Shown here: piece after piece, positions 16,831-25,569 of the stretch
Numbering within the stretch: the stretch's first letter is position 1
How the letters are laid out: every line of letters begins with the position of its first letter
Assembly (NCBI RefSeq): GCF_021030645.1
Contig: NZ_JACGCJ010000025.1
Location: 1-41,125, forward strand
From: Agrilactobacillus fermenti
GTDB taxonomy: Bacteria > Bacillota > Bacilli > Lactobacillales > Lactobacillaceae
Direction: 5' to 3'
Length of the DNA: 41,125 nt
Program-made: the position numbers and the translations under genes
The notes under the pieces: generated by a model
Databases searched by the model: none
What the model was told of the DNA's origin: nothing
Seen by the model: only the letters and a program-made list of their open reading frames with translations

Positions 16831-17976
16831 TTAGTGCCGCTTATTTCGAGTTGACCGTGAATCATTTGCCTTATCTTCCCGAGATGAATGGCGCTGTTTT
16901 TGCCGTCTTTGTTGCCAAACTTGACGTTTTTCCTTACCAGACTGCACCGCAAAGAAGTATATTGCGATCCAAATCACAGCAATCAAAATAATGCCCAACA
17001 CAATTAACAAGATGATCCAACCTAAATTACTGGATTGACGGGCTGCTTTTGGTATAGCCGAGCGCTTAGCCTCAGCTTTAGTAACTGTAAAGCGCTGATC
17101 AAAGTCTTGCTGACCACCATTCGTTGGGATAATACTCCCCTTGATACGGTAGTTTCCAGCTTTTAATTTTACGGGCAAGAAATAAGTGAACTTTGAAAAA
17201 GGTGCCATCTGCATATTGGCTCGATTAATCGTCTTAATTACTTGCCCACTGTGATAGATCTTCGCATTAATCGCCATCCGAGAAGCATTCATCGCGGCTC
17301 GATTATGTAGCGGTAATAAAATACCTTTCTGCAATTGACGAATACCCGGCGTGGCCCGACCAACTAGAATACTTGGCTTCACATCCGTGTCATCTTGGCG
17401 GAGAACGACCCCAATATTATAAGAAATTCGATTATTGATCGTGACTGATTCCGACTTGGTAGGATCTACTTTGGCGCTGGCTACCACGGCGCCCAAAATC
17501 ATACCTTTGTATCGCTCAGCTGGTGCTTTCACTTTGAAATTGACCGTCTTTAGTTCTCCTGGTGCCAGTTTGACCGTCTGTTGCCGTTTATTTTCAACCA
17601 AATCCGCCATCGATTTCGTTGTAGGATCGATTAGTTTTTGGTTATGCCGATCATAGGCCACCACGCCACCATCAGACGTGTATGCATTGTTCAGTTCAAC
17701 GCTAACATTCAGTTGCCGCACACCTGTGTTAAAGATCCGTAAACCTAGTGTGTGTTCCGAATTAGGTTTAGCGGTTAAGTCAAAATAACCGAGGTCTTTG
17801 TTCTGCTGTTCATCGGGAATAATAGCTTGAACCGTAAAACTCGACTTCTGCCGCTCACTTGAACTGCTTGAACTACTTTGTGAACTATCTGCGGCCGACA
17901 CATTCGAACTTGATAACATGAACACAGCTATCAGGCTCAGTAAACTAATTAGCAGTATCCTGATCCTTCTTGTCAT
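16831..17976 (-). CDS. WxL-interacting protein, divergent member
   Basis: About 381 residues from the ATG at 17976; AGGAG lies 12 nt before it, and an ATG at 17997 has no visible ribosome site. Signal peptide (ILLISLLSLIAVFMLSSSNVSA), a Ser-rich linker, DUF916 about 50-180 with YFDLTAKPNSEHTLGL, DUF3324 about 185-310, a C-terminal helix (LGWIILLIVLGIILIAVIWIAIYFF) and a long basic tail of about 35 residues. The usual APNS-SWGK signature is reduced to MAPFSKFTYFLPVKL. It is the first gene of the array and has no WxL gene before it, so its partner is unclear; the WxL gene at 15879 follows. Confidence 0.85.
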   Translation of the reverse strand: MTRRIRILLISLLSLIAVFMLSSSNVSAADSSQSSSSSSSERQKSSFTVQAIIPDEQQNKDLGYFDLTAKPNSEHTLGLRIFNTGVRQLNVSVELNNAYTSDGGVVAYDRHNQKLIDPTTKSMADLVENKRQQTVKLAPGELKTVNFKVKAPAERYKGMILGAVVASAKVDPTKSESVTINNRISYNIGVVLRQDDTDVKPSILVGRATPGIRQLQKGILLPLHNRAAMNASRMAINAKIYHSGQVIKTINRANMQMAPFSKFTYFLPVKLKAGNYRIKGSIIPTNGGQQDFDQRFTVTKAEAKRSAIPKAARQSSNLGWIILLIVLGIILIAVIWIAIYFFAVQSGKEKRQVWQQRRQKQRHSSREDKANDSRSTRNKRH

Positions 17977-18019
17977 TATATACAACGAGCTCCTCATGGT
18001 AAGTTAAGTTTCATCTATC

Positions 18020-18068
18020 ATTATACAGATAAAATTTTCTGACAAGCATTAATTTCAGAAAGTTTTTC
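18020..18068 (-). promoter_or_regulatory. csc-type promoter, weaker upstream box
   Basis: Minus strand: TATAAT (18025-18020) preceded by TG, then a 22-nt spacer. A box at 18068-18048 contains CTTTCTGAAATTAAT. TTGTCA at 18045-18040 is only 14 nt from the -10, too close for a normal -35. It would start transcription of the WxL array. Confidence 0.4.
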
Positions 18069-18101
18069 TTTATTTTAATGAAACCGGCAAACCTATTCAG
18101 A

Positions 18102-18144
18102 CAAAAACCCTCAAAAATTAGATTTTAAGTCTAACTTTTGGGGG
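18102..18144 (-). terminator. Intrinsic terminator of alsD
   Basis: Minus strand: CCCCCAAAAGTTAGA pairs with TCTAATTTTTGAGGG around a short loop, followed by TTTTTG. It ends the alsD transcript after two hairpin elements. Confidence 0.85.
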
Positions 18145-18156
18145 TTGAATTTTATA

Positions 18157-18184
18157 TGTTAGTGCTCGGTCGCTGACCGCCTTC
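18157..18184 (-). repeat. Partial second copy of the 3'-UTR element
   Basis: Minus strand GAAGGCGGTCAGCGACC followed by GAGCACTAAC repeats the P2 hairpin and left P3 arm of copy b, which ends about 20 nt upstream. The rest of P3 and the closing stem are absent. It lies just before the alsD terminator. Confidence 0.7.
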
Positions 18185-18203
18185 ATGTACATCCTATATT
18201 AAA

Positions 18204-18313
18204 CGCGCGCCAAAAGGCAACGCCCTCTCCTAACATCACATTACTCAAATGGAAAACCCACCATTTATCGTAATGCTTGTTAGTGCTCGGTCGCTGACCG
18301 CCTTTTGTCGCGC
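18204..18313 (-). ncRNA. 3'-UTR three-way-junction element, copy b (alsD)
   Basis: It begins 7 nt after the alsD stop. Minus strand: GCGCG-A-CAAAAGGC (18313-18300) pairs with GCCTTTTG-GCGCGC (18218-18205). P2 is GGTC-AGC-GACC. P3 spans 18283-18230 with CTAAC/GTTAG, GCATTAC/GTAATGT and AAATGG/CCATTT. The closing stem has five extra G-C pairs in place of the GTGT/ACAC pairs of copy a. Confidence 0.75.
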
Positions 18314-18320
18314 TCTGTGC

Positions 18321-19031
18321 TTAACCTTCGGCGCCGCGGATGGCTGAGTCCATGCCATCATAATCAAACTCATGGCGGCGGAAAGTCGAGTCATGAGTTG
18401 GCAAATGTAAATCTAGATCCGTGAAAGTTTGTAATGTCACTGTGCCCTTAGCCAATTCAAAGCCAAGGATATGCCCACCAAATTTATGATTATCACTCAA
18501 AAAATGAACATGAAAACCGGCACTGCCAATACCTTGATACAATTCCGGGGTAAAGTAACCTACGACGGTACCATCGATATTATCAGCTTCAAAGGTCCGC
18601 TGATTGTCAGCTAACTGCGCTAACGTTGGGTAAGGCCGCTGACCAATAAAGGCGCGTGTTTGCATCTTCTTGAAGGTCCCAGTAATTTTAACGGCAAAGA
18701 ACAAATTATGATAGTCATGATTGGCTAGAATTTCTTTTTCTAGGTCGCTCTGAGAGATATTTTCGCGGTCATATTTATCCGTTGGTCGATCATAATGTAC
18801 GTTGGCAAATGGGACTAACTCATCATCAGAGACTTCTAAAACGTCACCCGTACTCTTTGCTAGGTACGGCTTACCATCAACGACGATCAATTCACCGTCC
18901 AAGGCTTCCACGGAACCAATCCCATAATCCCCATGCTTGAGCAATTCCCCAACAGGCAACGTCCCGCTAAATAGGCCAGGAACCAACAATGCTAAAGTAC
19001 CATGTTGATATAATACATCTTCTTTATCCAT
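18321..19031 (-). CDS. alsD: Alpha-acetolactate decarboxylase
   Basis: A 236-residue cytosolic enzyme that converts alpha-acetolactate to acetoin and CO2. The zinc site is visible: GFHVHFLSDNHKFGGH gives His174, His176 and His187, with the spacing of known family members. Other conserved parts are QHGTLALLVPGLFSGTL at the N-terminus, GDYGIGSVEALDGELIVVDG, and the TRAFIGQRPYP region. Length is normal. It works with AlsS, encoded just upstream, to dispose of pyruvate as acetoin and limit acidification. It is separated from alsS by a structured element and a hairpin, and has its own promoter (19065-19093). GAGGCG precedes the ATG. Its 3' side carries element copy b. Confidence 0.95.
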   Translation of the reverse strand: MDKEDVLYQHGTLALLVPGLFSGTLPVGELLKHGDYGIGSVEALDGELIVVDGKPYLAKSTGDVLEVSDDELVPFANVHYDRPTDKYDRENISQSDLEKEILANHDYHNLFFAVKITGTFKKMQTRAFIGQRPYPTLAQLADNQRTFEADNIDGTVVGYFTPELYQGIGSAGFHVHFLSDNHKFGGHILGFELAKGTVTLQTFTDLDLHLPTHDSTFRRHEFDYDGMDSAIRGAEG

Positions 19032-19064
19032 TCATTACGCCTCACAAACATATTTTCAATTCTT

Positions 19065-19093
19065 ATTATAGCGTTTCTTTCATTTTAGCAAAA
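19065..19093 (-). promoter_or_regulatory. alsD promoter
   Basis: Minus strand TTTTGC (19093-19088), 17 nt, TATAAT (19070-19065). It lies about 34 nt before the ATG of alsD and right after the alsS terminator hairpin, so alsD can be transcribed on its own. Confidence 0.6.
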
Positions 19094-19138
19094 CGTGGCT
19101 GAAACAAAACGAACATTCTGTTTTCAGCCACATTTTTG
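19090..19138 (-). terminator. Hairpin terminator between alsS and alsD
   Basis: GTGGCTGAAACA (from 19095) pairs with TGTTTTCAGCCAC (to 19131). The minus-strand T-run is short (GTTTTG) and the plus-strand one is longer (ATTTTTG). It probably ends most alsS transcripts and could be bidirectional. Confidence 0.65.
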
Positions 19139-19159
19139 AGTTAAGTCCGATTTCACTTT

Positions 19160-19270
19160 AAACGTGTCCCGAAAGGCAACGCCCTCTCCTAACGACGTAT
19201 CGCTTAAATGGCAGAACCACCATTTGTCGCGATTCTTGTTAGTGCTCGGTCGCTGACCGCCTTTCGTCTC
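19160..19270 (-). ncRNA. 3'-UTR three-way-junction element, copy c (alsS)
   Basis: It begins about 15 nt after the alsS stop. Minus strand: CGAAAGGC (19266-19259) pairs with GCCTTTCG (19177-19170), where copies a and b have A-U in place of this G-C pair. P2 is GGTC-AGC-GACC. P3 has CTAAC/GTTAG, GAATCGC/GCGATAC and AAATGG/CCATTT. The tail is GGGACACGTTTAAA. A terminator hairpin follows. Confidence 0.75.
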
Positions 19271-19284
19271 ATTCTGTTCTTTGA

Positions 19285-20970
19285 TTATAGTTGATCTGGT
19301 AACAAGGTCTTACCTAGTTCTTTATTGCCAGAATAATCCACGGGTACATCAACGACCACGACACCTGGTGTCTTGAAGGCTTGGTCCATGACAGCATCTA
19401 AATCAGCTGCTTTGTTTACGCGCAAGCCGGTAGCACCAAAGCTTTCAGCGTATTTCACAAAGTCGATCGGGCCAAAATCAACACCGGCAGATTGGCCGTA
19501 CTTCAATTCTTCTTGGAATTTGACCATATCATAGTGGCCATTATCATTCCAAATGATCTGAACGATGTTTAAGCCTAACCGCACGGCTGTTTCCAATTCT
19601 TGACTGGAGAACAAGAAGCCACCATCACCAGCAACAGAAACAACTTTGGCTTCTGGCCGTAACAAGGCAGCAGAAATCGCCCATGGTAAAGCTACGCCAA
19701 GGGTTTGCGCCCCATTACTGAACAGGAGATGTCTTGGTTCATAACTTCTGAAATGGCGGGCCATCCAGATATAGAAAGAACCCACATCCACGGTTACTGT
19801 CATATCGTCAGTTACGTGGTTTTGTAATGATTGAACGATTGCCAGCGGATGACTTTCAACCGTATTTGCATCAACCTTAGGGGGAATATCCCGATTTTGT
19901 AATTTCTTACGTAACTCACCCAGATATTTATGCGCGTCGCCATCGATTTCGTAACCACGCAAATATGGTAATAAGAAATCTAAAGTTTGAGCGATATCGC
20001 CAACCAATTCTTTTTCAGGTTCAAAATTATGATCGATTTGTGCCGGTGCATCGTCAATCACAATGATGCGAGCGTCACGCTCAGCGTTCCAGTTGCGGGG
20101 TTCATATTCGATGGGATCGTAACCAATGGCAATAACTAAGTCACTGCGTTTCAACAATTGATCCCCAGGTTGGTTCCGGAATAAACCGACCCGACCATAG
20201 AAGTTCTTATCTTCAAATTCACGGGAAATGACGCCGGCACCTTGGAAAGTCTCAACAACAGGTAAATCAGTGACGTCTAAAATATTGCGGATAGCCTGGG
20301 TTACCTCGGGCGAAGAAGCACGCATGCCAACCAATAATACCGGTAACTTAGCGCTTTTAATTTCTTGAGCTAATAAAGTTGTTTCAGCCGGACTGGCAGG
20401 GCCCAAAGTTGGCTCCTGTCGCGGTGCGATTGGTTTGTTGTTGACAGGTGCATTGACCACATCACCAGGGACACTGATGAAGCTGGCACCTTGCTTAGAA
20501 GAACTGGCTTCTTGCCAAGCATTGGCAATTACTTCGGAAACGTTCTCTGGCTCTTGAACTTCCGCACTGTATTTGGTGATTGGTTCAAATAAAGCCGCAC
20601 TCCGAATACTTTGGTGGGTCAAACGCAATAAGTCGGCCCGGGGTACTTGACCAGAAATGGCTAACATTGGATCGCCTTCAGCTGTAGCCGTAACCAAACC
20701 AGTTGCTAAATTAGATGCCCCTGGTCCAGAAGTGGTCATGACTACGCCAGGTTTGCCAGAGATTCGGCCGATACCTGCTGCCATGAAAGCTGCATTTTGT
20801 TCATGCCGAGTCACAATCAGCTTAGGCGTTTTAGGATCATCTGAATGTTCTAAAGCTTCAAAAACGCGGTCCACCTTAGCACCCGGAATCCCAAATACAT
20901 ATTCAACGTCGTGATTCTTCAAGCTATCCACGATCGCATCGGCGCCGCGGTAATCTTTTTTTTTAGCCAT
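19285..20970 (-). CDS. alsS: Catabolic acetolactate synthase
   Basis: About 561 residues; the ATG at 20970 has a perfect AAGGAG 7 nt upstream, so in-frame starts further upstream are unlikely. A TPP-dependent enzyme that joins two pyruvates into alpha-acetolactate. Visible features are the N-terminal [14 protein letters not shown], the catalytic glutamate in [12 protein letters not shown] (Glu57), [10 protein letters not shown], and the C-terminal TPP/metal motif [15 protein letters not shown] running to NDNGHYD. No regulatory-subunit gene is nearby, which fits the catabolic rather than the biosynthetic type. Together with alsD it forms the acetoin pathway. It has its own promoter (21004-21031). 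Confidence 0.95.
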   Translation of the reverse strand: MAKKKDYRGADAIVDSLKNHDVEYVFGIPGAKVDRVFEALEHSDDPKTPKLIVTRHEQNAAFMAAGIGRISGKPGVVMTTSGPGASNLATGLVTATAEGDPMLAISGQVPRADLLRLTHQSIRSAALFEPITKYSAEVQEPENVSEVIANAWQEASSSKQGASFISVPGDVVNAPVNNKPIAPRQEPTLGPASPAETTLLAQEIKSAKLPVLLVGMRASSPEVTQAIRNILDVTDLPVVETFQGAGVISREFEDKNFYGRVGLFRNQPGDQLLKRSDLVIAIGYDPIEYEPRNWNAERDARIIVIDDAPAQIDHNFEPEKELVGDIAQTLDFLLPYLRGYEIDGDAHKYLGELRKKLQNRDIPPKVDANTVESHPLAIVQSLQNHVTDDMTVTVDVGSFYIWMARHFRSYEPRHLLFSNGAQTLGVALPWAISAALLRPEAKVVSVAGDGGFLFSSQELETAVRLGLNIVQIIWNDNGHYDMVKFQEELKYGQSAGVDFGPIDFVKYAESFGATGLRVNKAADLDAVMDQAFKTPGVVVVDVPVDYSGNKELGKTLLPDQL

Positions 20971-21003
20971 AACAGTCTCCTTCAATGAATTAATCTGTTT
21001 CAA

Positions 21004-21031
21004 ATAATACTACTTTCCTGTTATATTTCAA
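21004..21031 (-). promoter_or_regulatory. alsS promoter
   Basis: Minus strand TTGAAA (21031-21026), 16 nt, TATTAT (21009-21004), about 34 nt before the ATG at 20970. No convincing catabolite-control (cre) site was found beside it. Confidence 0.6.
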
Positions 21032-21111
21032 GCCAAAATCACAAATTATTTTAATCACAATGATTGTTAAATCAATTTAGTATCTGTTTCATATTGTGTT
21101 ATTTTGCAAAA

Positions 21112-21142
21112 ATAAAAAAGAATGGCTTTAACCATTCTTTTT
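21112..21142 (-). terminator. Intrinsic terminator of the LPXTG adhesin
   Basis: Minus strand AAGAATGG pairs with CCATTCTT, followed by TTTTATTTTTG, 13 nt after the adhesin stop codon. A-rich and T-rich flanks make it likely bidirectional. Confidence 0.8.
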
Positions 21143-21154
21143 ATCGTACGGATT

Positions 21155-24100
21155 CTAATCGTCGTCTTTCTTCTTCAACTTACCCTTACCGAATAATACT
21201 GACAAGGCTGCTAAAGTCCCACCAATCATAGACAAAGCTGTCCCTTGTTGCTTATTGTCGCCAGTTTGTGGTAATTGCTTGCCAACTTCTGGTTGAGCTT
21301 TAGATGTCGGATTTGTTGAATTGTTACCAACAACTTGTTCAGCAACTTGATTTAATCCTGGTGTTCCGGTTGTTGGCTGTGTAGGTGTGTTACTCAACTG
21401 TACCTGTCCAGCAGTTTGACTGCCTTGAGGCGTTGCAACATTTTGATTTGATGTACCCGTTGGATTTTCTAGTTGCTGTTTTTGCGGTGTTGCCGGATTT
21501 CCAGGATTTGGTTTTGGACTTGGAACTTCCGGCGTACTTGAATTTTCCGCGTTGGGTTTGGTTTCAGGCTCAGGCTCTGCTGGTTGATCTGGTGTTGGAT
21601 TGTTAGGTGTGTCAGGATTGTCTGGATTTGTTGGAATAACAGGGTTATTGGGAGCGTTCGGATTGCTAGATTGGTCTGGAATATCACTAGTTTTGTAAAC
21701 ATAGATAATATCATTTTGTCCCCAATTAGCACCTACACTAGAAGCCTCAGCTAAGTTCTCATTTGCTCCGCTAATAACCTTTTCAAAATCAGTACCGGCA
21801 ATTTTTGGCTTTACCGCGTCTGACAGACCTGCTTCAAAATCACTATGATCTTGTACATAGGTCTTAGAGCCTAACGGAACAAGTTCATTCTTAACGACCG
21901 TCTGAGTGTCATCAACTTTTATCTGACGGGAAACTCTGACATCGAAATTTAACTTAACATTGAGTTCATGTCCATCATCTAATTTAATGAGAAACTCACT
22001 GCCATTAGCTAACTGTGTCGCAGCATTATTCAAGTCATACTGAACCACAATAAGACCATCTTTGTTAACGGCAATGGTTTTAACCCCTGCAGGTTTAACG
22101 TCAACATATTCAGATTGCTCAGTCGCGTTACTATCATAAAGAACAGTACCTCGACCATCATTTTTCATCGAATTCAAAACATTGTTTAACTCAGTCACTG
22201 TCATTCCATTGGTTTGATTAGAGCTATACTGAACAGAGCTGAAATTAATATTTTTATCATCATTGCCATCAACTACGCCTTCTGTCCAGTTATCATATTT
22301 ATATGAATCACGATCATAGGGATCTATAACAATTTGACCATCGATAAAGTCTGAATAGCCAGTATCTATTGAACCTGTGTATTGGCCCTGCACATCAGTG
22401 AAATTATAATTCAGGATTTGAGTACCCCAGATAAATTTAACTGTGCTACCACCTGTAATCTGATTATTACCATTTGATATATTTGCAAAATATAATCCCT
22501 CTACATGAATATTCTTCGATTCCGCTTCAGTCGTAGCACCAGCACCTGTTAAGACTGTGAAGTCCTGTCCGAGTTTTTCAGTATCGGAATCAAGCTGTCC
22601 TTTATCGCTACCATTGACATAAACGTGTTGTTCCACTTTACCTTGTAATGTTAAGTTGACTGTATATGTCTGATTACCTGCGAATTTAATTTCGATATTG
22701 TAATTTGGCTGGGCATGATCTTTGTCAAAAGTAGCTGTCAACTTCTTAGTCGTGGCGTCATAGGTTAGATGCTTCAAGCCTTTCTGTTCTAACTTGTCGT
22801 TGTCAACTACATGACTCCAGACATCTAATCCTAAATCAGACAAGCCCTCTTGAACTTGTGCATCACTTAATGTATTCGCTCCAGCCGCACCGTTTGTCGT
22901 TGCATCAAAAGCAGCGGTATCTCCATCGACACCTATTGTACTTCCTGTTGATACATTTGTTGAAGTATCAATTGTCCAATTCTGCGATGCGGACTGCTCA
23001 GACTGAGATGCATAATTAAAAGTGATGCTATTTGTTCCAAGACCAACAACTGAATTTAACAATCGCTCTTGTCCATTGCTACTTGGTACTATTTTGGTTC
23101 CATCAGCCGGAAGTGCTTCTGTATCACCTTTAATGCTAATATTACCACTCAAATGAACGTCCCTTATGTTAAGACCATCAACACTAGATTTTTGATTATC
23201 CGACATTTTGTCTTGACCATTTAGACTATTTATCCCATCAAATATATTGGAACCAATACTTACATAAGTCTTACCGGAACCATTTTGACCAATTTCTCCA
23301 ATATTGACACCGTTAATGGCATAGTTAAAATCTATGGGACTATAGAGTTTAAAGTTTACATCATGGTTGAGTGCCCCCCTAGCAAAATAACTAATCGTAA
23401 ATACATCATCACTATGAATTTTGCCAGCTCTAAGTTCTTGTTGTAATAAGTCACTATCAACCTTTATACCGTATTTCTGTGAGGTTGAATCATACGTAAC
23501 ATCGGTTACCCAATCAGGGTGTGTATAATATCTTGACTCGATTTTACCTTCATTAAATTCAGCTTCGCTTGGTTTATACGAATTATTGCCTAAATCTTGA
23601 ATAACATAATTTCCATTTGTTGACTGGTCGGTATATACCTTGCCGGTTGCGTTTTCAACCCGAAAGCGAAGAATATTCCCGTTTTTATCAATAAGTAATC
23701 CATTATTATTCGTTTCGTACGGTTGACTTTTCACTAAACTATTTATAGTTGTGTCGTTGGGATTACTAATTGTTTGTGTTGTAAAAGTAACTATTTTCTT
23801 ATTATCATTATAACTATTAATACCCACTAACAGTCTAGTTACTCTAGGATAGTTAGGGTATGGGAATGGATCGTTATTTCCAGTGTAATACCAATTAGCA
23901 TTATTAGATGGTAGAAAATTGGCGTCATACCAATCTGCCGGCGAATTGTAATCAGGATCTGTATCAGGCGTAACGGCTGTGTTTTTATCAGTGTAGCCAA
24001 ACTCCATATTACTACTCTGTAACTGATTTGTTGTAGCATCCCGATAAACACTTTGTGCATGGGTAATATCAACGCCAACTGATGGATTATTTGCTACCAC

Positions 24101-25360
24101 AGCCCCATTGCCACAGACGGGTTTATAATTATTCGAGCCCCTCGGTGTATATGGCAGGAAGTTATCTGAGGTAACGGGCACTGTATTCACGGCAATATAT
24201 GACATAGAAACACTGTCAGCAGAACCTGCCCTTTGTTTTAATATATCAATGTCCGAACTTGTTAACTTTGGCCGAAGAATATCATTTTCAATGCCATAGC
24301 CGTTGATGAGCTCTAAAAGGATATATCCTGAAGAAGTTACAGTACGGCCATTACTATCGTCTCCAGAACCATAAATATAACCAACAGGTAAATACACAAT
24401 CCCACCCTTAACAATACTTGGTAGTCGTTCCCCTGGCTTTAAATTAAACGTACTGCCCAGGCTCTCCCCTGTGTTCTTGTCAACCATAGTTACTTCTACT
24501 GAATTTTGGATATTTTTTTGCTGCTGAGTTATCAGTTTTTTGGTAACATCACTTTGCATTTTATTTTTCGCAGTGCTGGCATCATTTTTGTTACTATCAT
24601 CTACAGATGTATCCTTATGATCAATTACATTATCTTTCTGTATATCACCGCTATTTTGATTATCTTTCGATATTTCATTTAATTTTTCAGAACTATTTTC
24701 ATTGCTCGTCTTTTCAATAAGAGATGCTTTTTCCTTATTATTATTATTGGTGTTTACTGATTTGTTGGTATTCGTATCATTACCCTGATCCTGACTTTGA
24801 TCAGATCTTAAAGTAGAAGCATCAGCAGCCGCACCCTGAGTATCAGAAGCAGTGGAAGATATCCTATCATCTGCAACATCATTCTGAATTTTATTAGTTG
24901 AATCGTCATAATTGCTAGAACTACTGTTCTCAGTTAGTGGGTTACCCTCATAAGTTTTAACAGCCTGATTTGAATTTGGCTGAGTATTGGTTTTATTATC
25001 CACCTCATTATTTTCTTGAGAATGACCAGTGCTACTCATTGTTACTATTTGTCCTACAGATTCAGACTGATTTGTAGTTGTGTTAGAATTTTCTAAACTT
25101 TTTGTGGCGCTACTGTCCTCATTACTTGTACTTATGTGAAGATTCTCCTGTGTATCAACGCTCTGGCTTACCGTCTGTGTTTTTGACTTAGAAGTAGTTC
25201 CATTGTCATTATTTGTATCTGCATGAACTTTGGCCGTGCTCGAATTGAAAAATTCCCCAAAAACAGCTATAGCTAAAGTGGTTGTTGCTACGCCTATATA
25301 TATGGCTCTATTCTTTAGCTTCGCTATGTTAATCTTTTCCCCAGATTTATCTGACATCAT
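21155..25360 (-). CDS. Large LPXTG-anchored surface adhesin
   Basis: 1401 residues. The signal/transport segment (NRAIYIGVATTTLAIAVFGEFF) ends near VHA (about 47). A long Ser/Thr/Asn-rich low-complexity region (about 48-285) follows, then a large beta-rich ectodomain (about 290-1245). Next come a Pro/Asn/Glu stalk (about 1250-1350) and a sorting signal: LPQTG at about 1363, a hydrophobic helix and the basic/acidic tail GKLKKKDDD. Sortase should attach it covalently to peptidoglycan. AGGAGGAAGT gives a strong start. The ectodomain family is not identified; adhesion is inferred. It looks AT-richer and far more Asn-rich than alsS, which hints at separate origin. Confidence 0.85.
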   Translation of the reverse strand: MMSDKSGEKINIAKLKNRAIYIGVATTTLAIAVFGEFFNSSTAKVHADTNNDNGTTSKSKTQTVSQSVDTQENLHISTSNEDSSATKSLENSNTTTNQSESVGQIVTMSSTGHSQENNEVDNKTNTQPNSNQAVKTYEGNPLTENSSSSNYDDSTNKIQNDVADDRISSTASDTQGAAADASTLRSDQSQDQGNDTNTNKSVNTNNNNKEKASLIEKTSNENSSEKLNEISKDNQNSGDIQKDNVIDHKDTSVDDSNKNDASTAKNKMQSDVTKKLITQQQKNIQNSVEVTMVDKNTGESLGSTFNLKPGERLPSIVKGGIVYLPVGYIYGSGDDSNGRTVTSSGYILLELINGYGIENDILRPKLTSSDIDILKQRAGSADSVSMSYIAVNTVPVTSDNFLPYTPRGSNNYKPVCGNGAVVANNPSVGVDITHAQSVYRDATTNQLQSSNMEFGYTDKNTAVTPDTDPDYNSPADWYDANFLPSNNANWYYTGNNDPFPYPNYPRVTRLLVGINSYNDNKKIVTFTTQTISNPNDTTINSLVKSQPYETNNNGLLIDKNGNILRFRVENATGKVYTDQSTNGNYVIQDLGNNSYKPSEAEFNEGKIESRYYTHPDWVTDVTYDSTSQKYGIKVDSDLLQQELRAGKIHSDDVFTISYFARGALNHDVNFKLYSPIDFNYAINGVNIGEIGQNGSGKTYVSIGSNIFDGINSLNGQDKMSDNQKSSVDGLNIRDVHLSGNISIKGDTEALPADGTKIVPSSNGQERLLNSVVGLGTNSITFNYASQSEQSASQNWTIDTSTNVSTGSTIGVDGDTAAFDATTNGAAGANTLSDAQVQEGLSDLGLDVWSHVVDNDKLEQKGLKHLTYDATTKKLTATFDKDHAQPNYNIEIKFAGNQTYTVNLTLQGKVEQHVYVNGSDKGQLDSDTEKLGQDFTVLTGAGATTEAESKNIHVEGLYFANISNGNNQITGGSTVKFIWGTQILNYNFTDVQGQYTGSIDTGYSDFIDGQIVIDPYDRDSYKYDNWTEGVVDGNDDKNINFSSVQYSSNQTNGMTVTELNNVLNSMKNDGRGTVLYDSNATEQSEYVDVKPAGVKTIAVNKDGLIVVQYDLNNAATQLANGSEFLIKLDDGHELNVKLNFDVRVSRQIKVDDTQTVVKNELVPLGSKTYVQDHSDFEAGLSDAVKPKIAGTDFEKVISGANENLAEASSVGANWGQNDIIYVYKTSDIPDQSSNPNAPNNPVIPTNPDNPDTPNNPTPDQPAEPEPETKPNAENSSTPEVPSPKPNPGNPATPQKQQLENPTGTSNQNVATPQGSQTAGQVQLSNTPTQPTTGTPGLNQVAEQVVGNNSTNPTSKAQPEVGKQLPQTGDNKQQGTALSMIGGTLAALSVLFGKGKLKKKDDD

Positions 25361-25368
25361 ACTTCCTC

Positions 25369-25384
25369 CTAATAAATTTATTAG
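25369..25384. promoter_or_regulatory. 16-bp palindrome overlapping the adhesin RBS
   Basis: CTAATAAATTTATTAG is a perfect palindrome. Its inner end shares two bases with the AGGAGG ribosome site (25365-25370) of the adhesin. It could be an operator or an RNA hairpin that affects translation; nothing in the sequence tells which. Confidence 0.45.
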
Positions 25385-25402
25385 TTACCAATAATCAATT
25401 AT

Positions 25403-25451
25403 ATTATAAACCATCATTTACTATTTTCGTGTCACATTCCAATAACTATTT
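25403..25451 (-). promoter_or_regulatory. csc-type promoter of the adhesin
   Basis: Minus strand: TATAAT (25408-25403), a 22-nt spacer with no -35, and a box at 25451-25431 containing AATAGTTATTGGAATGTGAC. It matches 14 of 21 positions of the box at 8328-8348. Confidence 0.35.
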
Positions 25452-25569
25452 TTCTCTATTTAGAAACCAAATATCTGAGTAGTAGAGCTAGATTAATAAA
25501 CTTTAGCGAATTATTTTAGAGCTCTCTTCCATCTAATTCAAGATACCACTTATTTTTTGCGAACAGTTT

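Larger units (their letters stand above)
17977..18320. other. Intergenic region between alsD and the WxL array
   Basis: No gene is seen. From alsD outward it holds structured element copy b (18204-18313), a partial second copy (18157-18184), a terminator (18102-18144) and the promoter region of the first WxLIP gene (18020-18068). Confidence 0.8.

Noticed and set aside
12583-19270. Interpretation of the repeated elements purely as MITE-type transposons
   Set aside because: The closing-stem arms could be terminal repeats, but no target duplications are visible and the base changes compensate each other. Not fully excluded.
20971-21003. Longer alsS starting at 21003
   Set aside because: The ATG at 20970 has a perfect ribosome site, and the upstream codons overlap the region right after the -10 promoter element.
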